A DNA stretch of 64,000 nucleotides, from the NCBI GenBank assembly GCA_965224815.1, contig CBDDAF010000002.1, forward strand, positions 1 to 64,000. Reading direction: 5' to 3'. Within the stretch, counting starts at the first letter, position 1. Each line of letters begins with the position of its first letter. Under the pieces are notes generated by a model that worked only from the letters and a program-made list of their open reading frames with translations, ran no database searches and was not told the DNA's origin. This stretch comes from CAYPEL01 sp036479985 (GTDB taxonomy: Bacteria > Pseudomonadota > Gammaproteobacteria > DSM-19610). Shown here piece after piece: positions 54,535 to 64,000 of this stretch. The position numbers and the translations under genes were made by a program.

Positions 54535-54965
54535 TTATCATAGATACTAATATACTTTCGGAATTTATGACTTCGCCACCTGCTAGCTCGGTTCTCGAAT
54601 GGCTCAATGCTCAGGATTCCCTGGCATTATTTTTGACCAGCATTTCCATCGCTGAAATCAGCTTTGGACTTCGAGTCATGCCAATGGGTAAAAGGCGCCA
54701 GTTACTTCAAGAAAAATTTGAGCAATTTGTAACCACCGCCTTTGCTTCCCGTATTTTAAGTTTCGATGCGCCTGCAGCTAGAATGTACGGTGAAGTAAAA
54801 GGATACCGGAAGGAAATCGGTCGCCCCCTGTCAGATCTGGATGGTCAAATTGCAGCAATTGCCAGAACGAATGGGTTTGCCGTTGCAACAAGGAACATAA
54901 AAGATTTCGAAGAGTGCGGCATTGCGCTGGTCAATCCCTTCACTTATCTAGCAGAAAATAGATGA
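54531..54965 (+). CDS. PIN domain toxin, FitB/VapC-like
   Basis: A 144-residue PIN nuclease. Acidic residues are in IIDTNILSEF, TSISIAEISFG and RPLSDLDGQIAAIA, followed by the ATRNIKDFE motif. The start is ATT or GTG near 54531; GTG at 54531 fits the 4-bp overlap. Second PIN pair in 1.5 kb, oriented away from the first. Confidence 0.9.
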   Translation: MIIIDTNILSEFMTSPPASSVLEWLNAQDSLALFLTSISIAEISFGLRVMPMGKRRQLLQEKFEQFVTTAFASRILSFDAPAARMYGEVKGYRKEIGRPLSDLDGQIAAIARTNGFAVATRNIKDFEECGIALVNPFTYLAENR

Positions 54966-55465
54966 CCGCACTTATTCGCTTCAGGTGCTGCAGCTCAGAT
55001 CAAGTTTGAACCACTACATTTAACATTATGGGATTGATCACCCCAACCTTCGATTCGCTGCCCAGAATTTAAAAATCTTCACTCTTCCCTGATAGACTCC
55101 AGGGTAGCGAGCCTGGCTTCTACAGACTGCCCGAGCCGGTAAGCATAGTCACTCACCTCATCAGTTAGCCTGACTTTTTGACCATTGATCGGTTAACTCT
55201 GGACATTTAAACACCATCTTCACAAGATTCTGATTTCATTATACTAAATTTCTACAAACACCAGTTTGCCCCAGAAGACAAGGAAAATTCCATTGGGGAA
55301 GTAGGTACCGTTTGGCGATAAGCTTACTGGCAGTACCGACCAGACATTTGTGGGGTAGCATTATCCCGGTAAAAAAACTGCTCGCAGGCTGGGTCATATT
55401 AGGATAATTCAGTATAATCAAAGCATCTCTATACACTCAACAGAGCTTCGCTAAGAGCAACCTTT
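54966..55465. other. 500-bp gap with a possible gene fragment
   Basis: On the minus strand about 55190-55079 reads NGQKVRLTDEVSDYAYRLGQ and continues VEARLATLESIREE to a stop, with an upstream stop and no start. This looks like the tail of a lost gene. No repeat or structure otherwise; a 65-codon frame at 55239-55436 has no support. The promoter of the next gene is expected near 55400-55450. Confidence 0.3.
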
Positions 55466-57244
55466 ATGCATCAAAATGAAATAAAGCAACTGACCACCCA
55501 GGCAATGCAATTTTTTCAAGGAGGCCAACCGGATAAAGCGATAGACCTATATAAAAAAATATGTGCCCTGGAGCCAAACAGTTCTGACAACTGGTTAATG
55601 GCTGCCGCTATCAGCGGGGAAACCGGCAGAATTGAAGACGCAATAGAATATTTAAAAAAGGCGATTCAAATCGAGCCTGATTTTGCGGAGGCTCATTTCA
55701 CATTTGCCACACTTCTACAAAACGAAGAAAAACATAAAGAAGCGTTGCAGGAAATCAATCTCGCCATACAAGCAGATCAGGATTATCCGGAAGCATGGCT
55801 GCTTAAATGTGGACTTGAAGGTTATCTGGGGTTATACAGCGAGGCCATTGAAAGCGGACACAAAACACTTCTGCAGTGGCCAGAATGTGTAGATGCTTAT
55901 ATAAATCTGGGTAATGCTTATGATGCGCTTGGTCAAAATGAAAAAGCCATCGAACAATTTCACTGCGTCTTATCCTCCAACAAAAATCATACCAATGCGA
56001 ATATCAGCATGGCAGAGTCTCTGATAAATCTGGGCCAGCTTGAAGCAGCTCAACAATATTTACAGAACACCGAACAAGCCACCCCGGGAAATATCTCTCT
56101 ACTTCGCACCAAAGCGAGACTTTTACAACGGCAAGGTTTCAACCACGAAGCTTTTGACATTCTTGAACCTATGATTCATCAAGGCTCCATGGATGCTAGT
56201 GCTGCCGTCACCTTATCAAGAGCATGCAGCAAACTAAAAAAGTGTGACATTGCAATATCTGCTATAGAAAAGCTACTTTCTGGCTCACAACACCTAACGC
56301 CAAATTCAGTCTGGAAACTCGAAATGGAAATCGGAAGACTCTACGATACTATCAAACAATATGACTCTGCTTTTTTACATTTTCAAAAAGGCCATGAACC
56401 GATGCAGGGTGCTTTTAATCCAGAGATCTGGCAACAGAAAATTCACGCAATAAAAACATTTTTCAGCAAAGAAAACCTGGCCACCCTGCCTCGTTCCACA
56501 ATGAATACCAGTCTGCCTGTTTTCATTGTAGGCATGCCAAGATCCGGCACCACGTTAATTGAACAAATACTCAGTAGCCACCCTGATATTTATGGCGCAG
56601 GCGAACTTACCTATATAGAAAAAATTGCTAATAAACTCACGCTTCCCAGAGCAAACACCTATGAGGGCTTAACAGACCCCGGCACCAGCAATGTTCAAGA
56701 CATGAATAATGCTGCTCAAAAATATCTTGATTATATTACAAATCTTTCTGGAAGCGATGCCAAACGCATAACAGACAAACTCCCCGGAAATTATCTTTAT
56801 ATCGGCATCATTAGCCTGCTTTTCCCAAACGCCAGAATAATACACTGCGCAAGAAACCCACTGGATACCTGTCTTTCATGTTATTCACAAAACTTCAGAG
56901 GACACGAATACACGCATAGCCTTACCGATCTAGGCAACGTCTACCGCTCTTATCAGGAACTGATGACACATTGGCAAGAAGTGCTGCCAGGTCAAATCAT
57001 GACAGTGCAATATGAAGATGTCATTCGTGCAACCGAAGACTGGAGTATTCGTCTGATAGAGTTTTGCGGAATGGAATGGGACGACAGATGTTTACAGTTT
57101 TACAAAAACAAAAGAACCGTTAATACAGCCAGTTATGACCAGGTTAATCAGCCTATCTACCAACAATCTATGGAACGATGGCGTCATTATGAAAAACATC
57201 TTAAGCCACTCAAGATTGCTATTGGAAATCCTGATAATCCATGA
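55466..57244 (+). CDS. TPR-repeat sulfotransferase
   Basis: A 592-residue two-part protein. Residues about 5-320 hold tandem TPR repeats for protein contacts. Residues about 350-590 are a sulfotransferase with the PAPS loop VFIVGMPRSGTTLIEQILSS and 3'-phosphate motif RIIHCARNPLDTCLS. TPR-sulfotransferases are linked to sulfation of exported polymers or proteins. No signal peptide. A smaller sulfotransferase is at 6420-7178. Next to a cluster of exported proteins, which might be targets; this is inference only. Confidence 0.9.
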   Translation: MHQNEIKQLTTQAMQFFQGGQPDKAIDLYKKICALEPNSSDNWLMAAAISGETGRIEDAIEYLKKAIQIEPDFAEAHFTFATLLQNEEKHKEALQEINLAIQADQDYPEAWLLKCGLEGYLGLYSEAIESGHKTLLQWPECVDAYINLGNAYDALGQNEKAIEQFHCVLSSNKNHTNANISMAESLINLGQLEAAQQYLQNTEQATPGNISLLRTKARLLQRQGFNHEAFDILEPMIHQGSMDASAAVTLSRACSKLKKCDIAISAIEKLLSGSQHLTPNSVWKLEMEIGRLYDTIKQYDSAFLHFQKGHEPMQGAFNPEIWQQKIHAIKTFFSKENLATLPRSTMNTSLPVFIVGMPRSGTTLIEQILSSHPDIYGAGELTYIEKIANKLTLPRANTYEGLTDPGTSNVQDMNNAAQKYLDYITNLSGSDAKRITDKLPGNYLYIGIISLLFPNARIIHCARNPLDTCLSCYSQNFRGHEYTHSLTDLGNVYRSYQELMTHWQEVLPGQIMTVQYEDVIRATEDWSIRLIEFCGMEWDDRCLQFYKNKRTVNTASYDQVNQPIYQQSMERWRHYEKHLKPLKIAIGNPDNP

Positions 57245-57264
57245 ATTAATTGAACCATCCCATT

Positions 57265-57876
57265 TTACGCAATAATACGAGGTCGGGTGCTGTCTTTCTT
57301 CCGGATGTGAGCACCCCAAACCAGACCAAGAAAGCCTGAACCGAATAGCCAAATCGCAGCAGGTACAGGCACGACTGAAGCTGAAGCAATACCAGTAATG
57401 GTCCAGTGACCAACCTGATCGATAATCCTCGGCCCTCCAACAACACACCCCATGAGGCTGTAAAGTTACCGCTAGCATCAGTAGTAGCAGTTATATTACT
57501 ATCCCCTGGTTAATTGAAATACCATTCCAGAAGATAGACCAGGAGTTCAGGTCAAGCGCCAGGGTGTTGTCTGTAAGATCTCCGGTAAACAGGGGTAAAG
57601 CCACTATTAATACATTCTGTTGCTGCAGTATGAACACCCACAGGACCAAAGACTCCAAAGTTAAATGTGACAATGCTGGTTGCAGCTGTAGTATCTGCTG
57701 AGCCATCAAAAGTAACACCATCAACAGACATGTTGGCAAATGCACCAGGGATCATGGTATCTGGTGGATTAGTATCCATAGCAAATTGACCGCCAGTGAT
57801 TTCAGTGATGTAAGTGGAGCAGTTTGGGCAACGCTAGCGGCTACAAATAAAGCCGCCGCGGCTATTATTTTTTCAT
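57265..57876 (-). pseudogene. Secreted protein with VPxPAA sorting tail, frame broken by about five indels
   Basis: A signal peptide frame from 57876 needs one more A in an A6 run. Later frames give YITEITGGQFAMDTN, FNFGVFGPVGVHTAATE, LTDNTLALDLNSW and the C-terminal tail VPVPAAIWLFGSGFLGLVW plus a basic end. Joined with four one-base deletions and one insertion repaired, they make about 204 residues, a standard PEP-CTERM-like (VPxPAA..WLFGSG) exported protein. Such tails direct proteins to an exosortase-like enzyme. Broken in this sequence. Confidence 0.75.
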
Positions 57877-57950
57877 GATATTAAAACCCATTGGATGAAG
57901 TAAGAAACACTGCATTCGCGTCGAGGCATGAACTAGTTGCAAATTAGTAT

Positions 57951-59012
57951 TCAGTTAATCAACTCAGCAACATAATTATTAGTTACTGGTACTCCTGTAA
58001 TTACTTTATCCCCATTTACATCATAATAGGTAACATCAGCAATAACGGGCGTCGAAGCAAATGAATTATTCGAATTGAGAACAATTGAAAAACGAGGCTC
58101 ATAATATGAAAGACTTGCTGTTGGACTCAAAAAAATCACCTTAAGTTTATTAGGTGTAACAGCGGTGTCCACATGATAGCTAACCATGCGCCTTGATTGT
58201 GTTTGAACTGTCATATCATCTGCAACAACTCTTAGATCACCATTACTCGATATAGGACTAACAGTCTGGACATCAACATTTATTTCAACTGCACCATACT
58301 GATTATTTTGATACTGTGTGCTGGGATCTCCATCAAATGGCGGCGCAATGAGCGCATAGGGCAGCGGCTCTAAAAAAAACAAATTGCCATTCAGTGAGAC
58401 CCCAGATGTTATACTTCCATCTGGATTAACAAATCCACCAAACTCATAGGCAAGACTTGCTGGCGATCCCGTTCCGTGAACCACATCATCTAGAATAGTC
58501 ATGCTGATTTTAACTACATTATCTGTTGGATCTGAGCTATCATCCCAAAATGAATCCACTGGTGTACCGTTACCGTGATAAATGACTTTGGAATCTCCAG
58601 CACCATCTTTTGCCGTAGTAATCCTGAATTGCCCACTTCCAGTAACCATTGTTGGCTCCTGAACTTTATCGGGCAAATCCAGTACTAGCACATTCAGCCA
58701 GGGCTCATAGCCAGTTTTCTGTACAATTTGCTCTGTAAACACACTGTTCTTTTGATATACAAGACTTCTCTTATCGGCATATAATTTAAAAATAGAACGT
58801 ATATAGCCTTTTAATTCTGGAGATTCAGTACCATTGTCCAGAATAAATTTCAAACTATCAATATTGCTTGTTACCAGTTTATCGTGTGAACCCAGACCTA
58901 TTGTTACAGTTTCACCCAACCTCGCTGTGCCTGGAAAACTTTGAAGGGTTGAACAACCTTCTAGCAGTATAAAAAAGAATAATGAGGTACCAAGATATAT
59001 TAATTTCCTCAT
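57951..59012 (-). CDS. Predicted lipoprotein, unknown function
   Basis: A 353-residue protein with a signal peptide and lipobox LLEGC (cysteine 20). The mature part is mainly beta with polar repeats and no domain that I recognise. It is intact, unlike its neighbours on both sides. It lies between two genes for sorting-tail proteins on the same strand, which suggests a surface role. Confidence 0.75.
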   Translation of the reverse strand: MRKLIYLGTSLFFFILLEGCSTLQSFPGTARLGETVTIGLGSHDKLVTSNIDSLKFILDNGTESPELKGYIRSIFKLYADKRSLVYQKNSVFTEQIVQKTGYEPWLNVLVLDLPDKVQEPTMVTGSGQFRITTAKDGAGDSKVIYHGNGTPVDSFWDDSSDPTDNVVKISMTILDDVVHGTGSPASLAYEFGGFVNPDGSITSGVSLNGNLFFLEPLPYALIAPPFDGDPSTQYQNNQYGAVEINVDVQTVSPISSNGDLRVVADDMTVQTQSRRMVSYHVDTAVTPNKLKVIFLSPTASLSYYEPRFSIVLNSNNSFASTPVIADVTYYDVNGDKVITGVPVTNNYVAELIN

Positions 59013-59056
59013 CTTTAACTCCTTCCGGGCTACTCACCCAGTAATTATATGGGCAT

Positions 59057-59641
59057 TTAAGACTTAAAGCCCCGACTCCCTAATAATCCTAACATACCTG
59101 AGATAAATAACCAGAAAGCTGCTGGAACAGGCGTTGTAATTACCACATCAAGAGTCATATCTAACCCGGCAAACGGCCCATTGACAAACTGAAACCCTCG
59201 AACTCCATTAGAGTCCATATCTGTTGCGGAATAATTAATTACTGAACCATTCGTATTCAAATCCCAAACGACAAATAAATCCCATTGGTTAAAATTCCAA
59301 TCAAGAATACTGTGCATCCCCAACTGATTATTATTCACCTCCCAGGTCACATTCTGACTGGGAAAAACAGAATCCGCAATGGTTGATGTAGTATGGGCTC
59401 CAGCAGAATACACTTCATCGATAGCACCAGTGCCTGTTACCCCAGCAATGCTGAATTCAAAATCACCCGTTGATGGAGTCATCCAGTTTGCATCTGAAGC
59501 CCCAACTACACTTCCTTCAGATGAAAGAATATTGATGTCAGACCCAAGCAATTGTGATTCAACCGCAAAAGGGTAAGGCGCACTATTCGCATTTGAGAAT
59601 ACTAATAACACCAAACTTGCAAGCAAAAACAGTTTCTGCAT
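59057..59641 (-). CDS. Secreted protein with VPxPAA sorting tail
   Basis: A 194-residue protein with a signal peptide (about 1-20) and C-terminal tail VPVPAAFWLFISGMLGLLG followed by basic residues, the VPLPA/PEP-CTERM type. The middle is beta-rich and Asn/Ser-rich. Probable target of an exosortase-like system; none is in the window. Confidence 0.85.
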   Translation of the reverse strand: MQKLFLLASLVLLVFSNANSAPYPFAVESQLLGSDINILSSEGSVVGASDANWMTPSTGDFEFSIAGVTGTGAIDEVYSAGAHTTSTIADSVFPSQNVTWEVNNNQLGMHSILDWNFNQWDLFVVWDLNTNGSVINYSATDMDSNGVRGFQFVNGPFAGLDMTLDVVITTPVPAAFWLFISGMLGLLGSRGFKS

Positions 59642-59671
59642 AAGATTCTCCCAAGGAATAATAAATTAAGT

Positions 59672-61391
59672 TTACCTGACCTTTCTTCGGCTAAAACCAA
59701 GCCAACTCACAAACCCTAGCAAGATTGCCCAATCTACGCGAGCCAAAAGGCTGCCTTTATTGCCGCCCAATGAGCATCCATCTCCAGATATTGTACCGAT
59801 AGGGTCATTGAGATCTGTTGTGGCACTCGCAATCTGTTTACGTCCCACACCAACAGGATCGATAATTACGCCATTCACAACACCATCCTGGTCATTAGGG
59901 CCACCATCAGAAATTGTTAACTGCAAGCAATTATTTCCCACAGTAAGACCTGACGAATATCCACTACCCGGACAAACCCCAGCAACACTCACAGCAGATG
60001 AAAAAGAATCATTACTACCAATTTCAAAATCCTTCCAAACGGAGCCATCCCATTTACGCAAAAATGCCAGGTTCGGTATGGGTTCTGATAAAGGAAGAAT
60101 CAGTGTCGCAGTAGCTGTATTAAGCCCTGTTAATACATAATCAAAACAACCACCAATACATTGCGTGCTAACACCACCGTCTGCTGAAATCCCAGCACCA
60201 AGTAAGTCACTCAAAGACACCATTCCGTCATTATCCGGATCGGAAACACCGCCAGAAAGCGTACCATCATCAGATGTGCAAAGCGCTGAAGAATCGACAC
60301 TTATCGTTACAGTTGCTGCAGATGAAGTGAATCCATCATTATCATCAACCGTGTAGGTAAAGCTATCTTCCCCACAAAAACCCGCATCCGGCAGGTAGTT
60401 TACAACCCCAGCGCTTTGTACGGTAGCCACACCATGCGAAGGTGATGTTACTACTGCAAGACTTGAAGACACTATCGTACCATCCTGATCGGAATCATTC
60501 GCGAGCACATTAATCGCAGCCTGGGTTGCTACTGTTGTGGATGCTTCATCAGAAACAGTGGTAGGGGGTGTTATGGTACTAATCGATACGCTGACTGTAG
60601 CTGTATCGCTGCCCCCCTCACTGTTTACCTTATACTTGAACGAATCACTACCAATAGAAGCGCCGGTATAGCTGCCAGTAGAGCAATCAGCCGCAACTAT
60701 CGCTGTACCTGATGTCGCTTGCTGACTAATAACACATGTTCTAGAAGCACTACTACCATCAAGCGACGGCGACCAGTCAGCAGCAATTTCAGGTTGCGCA
60801 TTGACTCCACTCACATCCCTTGCTAATACAATAGGCGATACTGCAAAACCATCACTCGCATTAAACGCTGGCGCTTGCCCTACAAATGGGCCTACTTGCA
60901 TGGTTACTCCGCCCCGAACATCCGGGCCAGCAGCAACGCAACCCGTGTCGGGGCTGGTACAATCAAATATGGTTAAAACGGGAATATCCAAACTGGTGTT
61001 CCAGTCAAAAAACACCCCCGCTGCGACAAATCCCTCAGGCAAAGAAAATGAGTACGAATAATTACCAATGGGCAAATTATCGTTATCTGCGGGGTCACCT
61101 GTAACAGGAACCCCGTTTGTAGGCCCACCATTATCTGTCCAGACATGATCACCCGGTGTAGTAAATACTTCTACTACATCAGCCACCCAATGATTAGAAA
61201 AAAAATGGGTCCAGGGAGCGAAATGACCCAGTCCCGCCATCAAAATTTATATTGCCTTCTGCATTAAAGTCACCACGCATCCCCATATTTGCGATCTGTA
61301 TATCAAGCGCACAAGCATTTTTTACGCCTAATGATAGTGCAGTCAACATAAAGGTATTCGCTAATAAAGTCTTTGCTGATGTAGATGTCAT
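59672..61391 (-). pseudogene. Large exported protein with cadherin-like repeats and C-terminal anchor, one frameshift
   Basis: From ATG 61391 (signal peptide, preceded by GGAG) the frame runs to about 61228, where a GGG should be GG, then continues in a 523-residue frame to 59672. The mature protein has Ig/cadherin-like repeats (one reads INVLANDSDQDG then GEDSFTYTVDDNDG), a region rich in Asp, Gly and Ser, and an end with GCSLGG, a hydrophobic helix and RRK. That resembles Cys-type (GCSLG plus helix plus Arg) sorting tails, different from the VPxPAA tails of its neighbours. A single indel makes it a likely base error. Confidence 0.75.
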
Positions 61392-61459
61392 TGTTTGATT
61401 CTCCGTACTCAGATGCAATGTGATTCAGGTAAATGTGCCAAATTAAAACAAGCTTATCA

Positions 61460-62878
61460 TTACAACAAATAACTGAAAGTCAATCCAAACGTATGCTGAT
61501 ACATAGACATTGCTGCGTTAGGTTTCTCAAGTTCATCCAGATTATTCACACCTTCTGGATAAAATACCGTCTTACCTTTTAGTGTATTTTTAAATGCCAG
61601 CATGTAATTCATACTGATTTCAACATTTTTGCTTTTCCGATAAGTAAAACCTAACGTCCCGTGTTTTTCGACTACAGCGGGCGCTAACATAGCAAAGAGC
61701 CGCTGATCTGAGGGTATGGGAGCCTTCCCATAGTTAAAGCCTGCACGAACAGTCCATTTAGGATTAAATTCATACTGAATACCACCCTTATAAACCAGCA
61801 TATCTGACCAACCAAAACCCAGCCCTTTATCACGACCTAACTGACAAGTATTATCACCATTTGAGTCACTTCCACAGCCAAAATCTGTTGGGAAAAATCC
61901 GCTTGGGTCATTCTGATCCGGACCAGGATTTCCAATTGAACGCACTGAACTGAAGCGATACTGCTGAATATCGAATGCCAGCGTTAAATTATCTGTCGGC
62001 CTGACAGCCAGACCCAGCGCATAATGCTCTGGAATATCAAAACTTCCCTGCTCTGCAAATAGCCCTGCATATTTTTCAAATTTTGTCATATGCACTCTGG
62101 AAGCATAGTTTAATCCAACACTTAGATGCCTGTTGAAAAAATGGCCTAACCAACCAAACCGCAAACCCAAACCATAGGACCAGTCATTCCCGTTGTTGGT
62201 CAAATGCTCCTGGTCACTGGTAAAATTAAGCGGCGAGCCGGGTGCGCCAAATGACTGTAGCCCATAAGCCCTGAAGGTTTGCACGCCAATGGCCAAGGAA
62301 GCCCCAACAGAATGACGCTTATTAATCTTGTAGGCAATGGTAGGCAACATCTGCATCTGGATAAGATTAATCCCGACGGTTGATGACCCATTGCAATTGT
62401 AATTAAAAAATGCGCTGCCAACAGTGTTCGGGTCGTTATCTTCACATTCCGGGACAGACTGATCAAATCGCGTATTGGAACCAGCCCCAACTGCAGCCAT
62501 GCCAATCGTCATTTTCCGGTTAAATTTATAAACCCCACCCATTGCCGGGATCAAAAACAGATTTGAACCACTCGTATCCGGTATTCACCACCAAGAATAG
62601 CACTGTTATGCGTGACCGAACGACGAGGAATAAACAACTCTCCAGCAAGATCGATTCGCATCGTCCCGATATCCAGATCGGAATAAGTCGCCGGATTTGG
62701 CAGCTGCAGACATAGCATCATGCCCGATTGCTACACTGGCACCGCCCATTGCACGAGCTTTCGAACCATAGCCAATTAAAAAATATCCATTGGTTGCCAA
62801 TGCAGGAGTTGCAACTATCAAGGCGATAGAAAACACAGCCGCATAGGAAGCAACCCTTTTCGCAGGGGTAAAGTTCAT
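61460..62878 (-). pseudogene. FadL/OmpP1-type outer membrane channel, two frameshifts
   Basis: The N-terminal frame (62878 onward) has a signal peptide, then the mature start TNGYFLIGYG and MGGASVAIGHDAMSAA, typical of FadL-family hydrophobic compound channels. A TTT at about 62696 should be TT, which restores NPATYSDLD. A deletion near 62579 restores DTSGSNLFLIPAMGG, leading into a 364-residue frame with beta-barrel strands ending FGLTFSYLL. Repaired length about 472 residues. It takes up fatty acids, alkanes or aromatics; substrate unknown. Both breaks are single bases. Confidence 0.85.
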
Positions 62879-63036
62879 CCGATTCCTCCAGTGAATTTAT
62901 TATTCAGTTAACAACAAAGATTACTATTTATTATATACCGTATATTCTGATATTATCAATAACATTCTTAAACTGTTTAGCCGTTAAACAACGGATATTA
63001 TCTTGGTACATTCCGCCAGCTTAAAATTCTCTCATA
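62879..63036. other. AT-rich gap
   Basis: 158 bp between the FadL gene start and the next gene. AT-rich, with no gene or clear terminator; likely holds the porin promoter. Confidence 0.3.
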
Positions 63037-63396
63037 CTAATTAGAAACATTAAAAAAAACCTGTGGGTTTATTTCGCCACTGTTAAGTTTTCTTGTTATT
63101 TCACCCAGCAATTTTTTCTGCTCAACAGCCGTCAGGTTGCTTAAGTGAGCTGATTCGCCCAGTCGAGCAAAATCAACAGAACTGGATTCGATAGACTGTA
63201 TTACTTCTTCTATATTAGACTCCGCCTTATCTAAGGAAGAAGACGACTCCTGAATGGCAGGCAGGATAATTAATTCCAACTGTGATTCATCTGTCAAAGA
63301 ACTTGTATTAAAATACTCGGTATATTTTACTAAGGATTGCAAATCATCAGCAGTAAGAAGACTTTCTTTTAATAACATCATATTATTATTAAGCAA
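63037..63396 (-). CDS. Hypothetical protein
   Basis: A frame of up to 119 residues from TTG 63396, with ATG 63381 or 63378 as alternatives. Predicted helical, acidic and serine-rich, with no signal peptide. No family recognised. It directly follows the 56-residue gene (1-bp gap), so the two are probably coupled. Confidence 0.5.
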   Translation of the reverse strand: MLNNNMMLLKESLLTADDLQSLVKYTEYFNTSSLTDESQLELIILPAIQESSSSLDKAESNIEEVIQSIESSSVDFARLGESAHLSNLTAVEQKKLLGEITRKLNSGEINPQVFFNVSN

Positions 63397-63397
63397 A

Positions 63398-63568
63398 TCA
63401 ACTTTCGGCAGCTAAATCCATTAGACTATCATTATTAATAACTGCATCTAGCATCACGCCAGGCGAATAGCTTTTCTCCATATAATAGAAGACTGCCGCA
63501 CCTCCGGTCAAAGAACCAAAAAAAGAAATTAATAACAATCCAGACAGATATAAACCCGTGCCTCTCAT
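63398..63568 (-). CDS. 56-residue membrane protein
   Basis: From ATG 63568 to TGA 63398 the frame reads MRGTGLYLSGLLLISFFGSL, a hydrophobic helix, and then a polar tail ending DLAAES. It starts in a different phase from the longer 63435-63671 frame, which lacks such a pattern. Probable single-span or secreted small protein; function unknown. Confidence 0.55.
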   Translation of the reverse strand: MRGTGLYLSGLLLISFFGSLTGGAAVFYYMEKSYSPGVMLDAVINNDSLMDLAAES

Positions 63569-63615
63569 AATAATATCGCCTGAGGGACTGAAAGAGCCCC
63601 CTCAACCACTTTACT

Positions 63616-63907
63616 TTATTGTTGTCCCTTAATTGATTGTATTTCCCCGCCATTTTCTTGAACAGTAACAACTTTAGAATTCGCCCAAGAAGCTGTTAGA
63701 AACGGTATTTTATAACTCTGAAAACTCAAGTCAGTATTAGAATTATTAACAAATGCCCCACCTATTACTTATTTTGACAAAAACGAAAGCTCCATTATCA
63801 GCTACATAAAAACTTTGGATCTGGCCAGTAAGAACATCTGCTTGTGAAACCCTAGCAAAAAGCGCCGCAATAATGAAAATAAATGTAACTATAGTTTTAA
63901 ACCTCAT
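63616..63907 (-). pseudogene. Small secreted protein, one frameshift
   Basis: From ATG 63907 a signal peptide (MRFKTIVTFIFIIAALFARV, cut after SQA) leads to DVLTGQIQSFYVADNGAFVF. The frame then stops. Removing one base near AATAGGTGGG restores GGAFVNNSNTDLSFQSYKIP and a C-terminal end QSIKGQQ. Repaired length about 96 residues. No family recognised. Confidence 0.6.
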
Positions 63908-64000
63908 GAAAATACTCCTCTTAATATTGGTCAGCCTATAATTACACCCCTGGAACAGATATGTCAACATTTGTTCATACCCCCAAACCTGAGCCGCGAA

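Noticed and set aside
63435..63671. 78-codon frame near the right edge
   Set aside because: It straddles two better frames (the 56-residue protein and the tail of the frameshifted secreted protein), each with more protein-like sequence.
1..64000. CRISPR arrays, complete insertion sequences, prophage
   Set aside because: No series of regularly spaced repeats, transposase, integrase or phage structural gene was seen on either strand.

Overview
The window reads as chromosomal DNA of a gammaproteobacterium. It carries the order ybgC-tolQRAB-pal-cpoB-queE-queC, an aroQ-accB-accC-prmA block, bamC-dapA, a GlrK-QseG-GlrR style two-component operon, htpX, cspA and a tRNA-Lys. Secreted proteins with VPxPAA-type C-terminal sorting tails, a FadL-type porin, a YeeE/YedE family transporter and two sulfotransferases suggest an environmental, possibly marine or sulfur-associated lineage. 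I cannot fix the genus.

Layout. 0-8 kb is accessory: yefM with a frameshifted yoeB, a purL reading frame broken by about 18 single-base insertions, a Fic gene with candidate operators between imperfect direct repeats, a sulfotransferase and a lipoprotein. 8-24 kb is mostly housekeeping: tesA/ybbAP, an ABC exporter, a metallo-hydrolase, bamC, dapA, a GalT-family enzyme, gcvR, a peroxiredoxin, a PIN-PhoH protein, an SDR, cspA and htpX. 24-34 kb holds a PerM-type permease, a LysR regulator, uppP, a FIST protein next to a GGDEF-EAL protein, and a GCS2-like ligase paired with an aspartoacylase-like enzyme. 34-45 kb has tRNA-Lys, a YeeE/YedE transporter, queC/queE, the complete Tol-Pal operon, a 42-residue small protein with its own terminator, and the two-component operon. 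45-53 kb has a glycerol/glycerophosphodiester module, prmA, and accC/accB/aroQ with a Uma2-family gene lodged between accB and accC.

53-55 kb contains two PIN-type toxin-antitoxin pairs with a perfect 40-bp palindrome between them. 55-64 kb is a second accessory block: a TPR-sulfotransferase, a lipoprotein, three secreted proteins with sorting tails, a FadL porin and several small secreted or membrane proteins.

Indels are very uneven. From about 3.5 to 52 kb I saw no frameshifted gene, but the left 3.5 kb, the Uma2 gene and the right 7 kb hold many single-base, mostly homopolymer, frameshifts in otherwise well conserved reading frames. Base-calling error is the simplest explanation, but real decay cannot be excluded from sequence alone.

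No CRISPR array, complete insertion sequence, rRNA or prophage was seen. The most interesting leads are the Fic operator repeats, the 40-bp toxin-antitoxin palindrome, the Uma2 intrusion into accB-accC, the 42-residue small protein, and the ligase/aspartoacylase pair.
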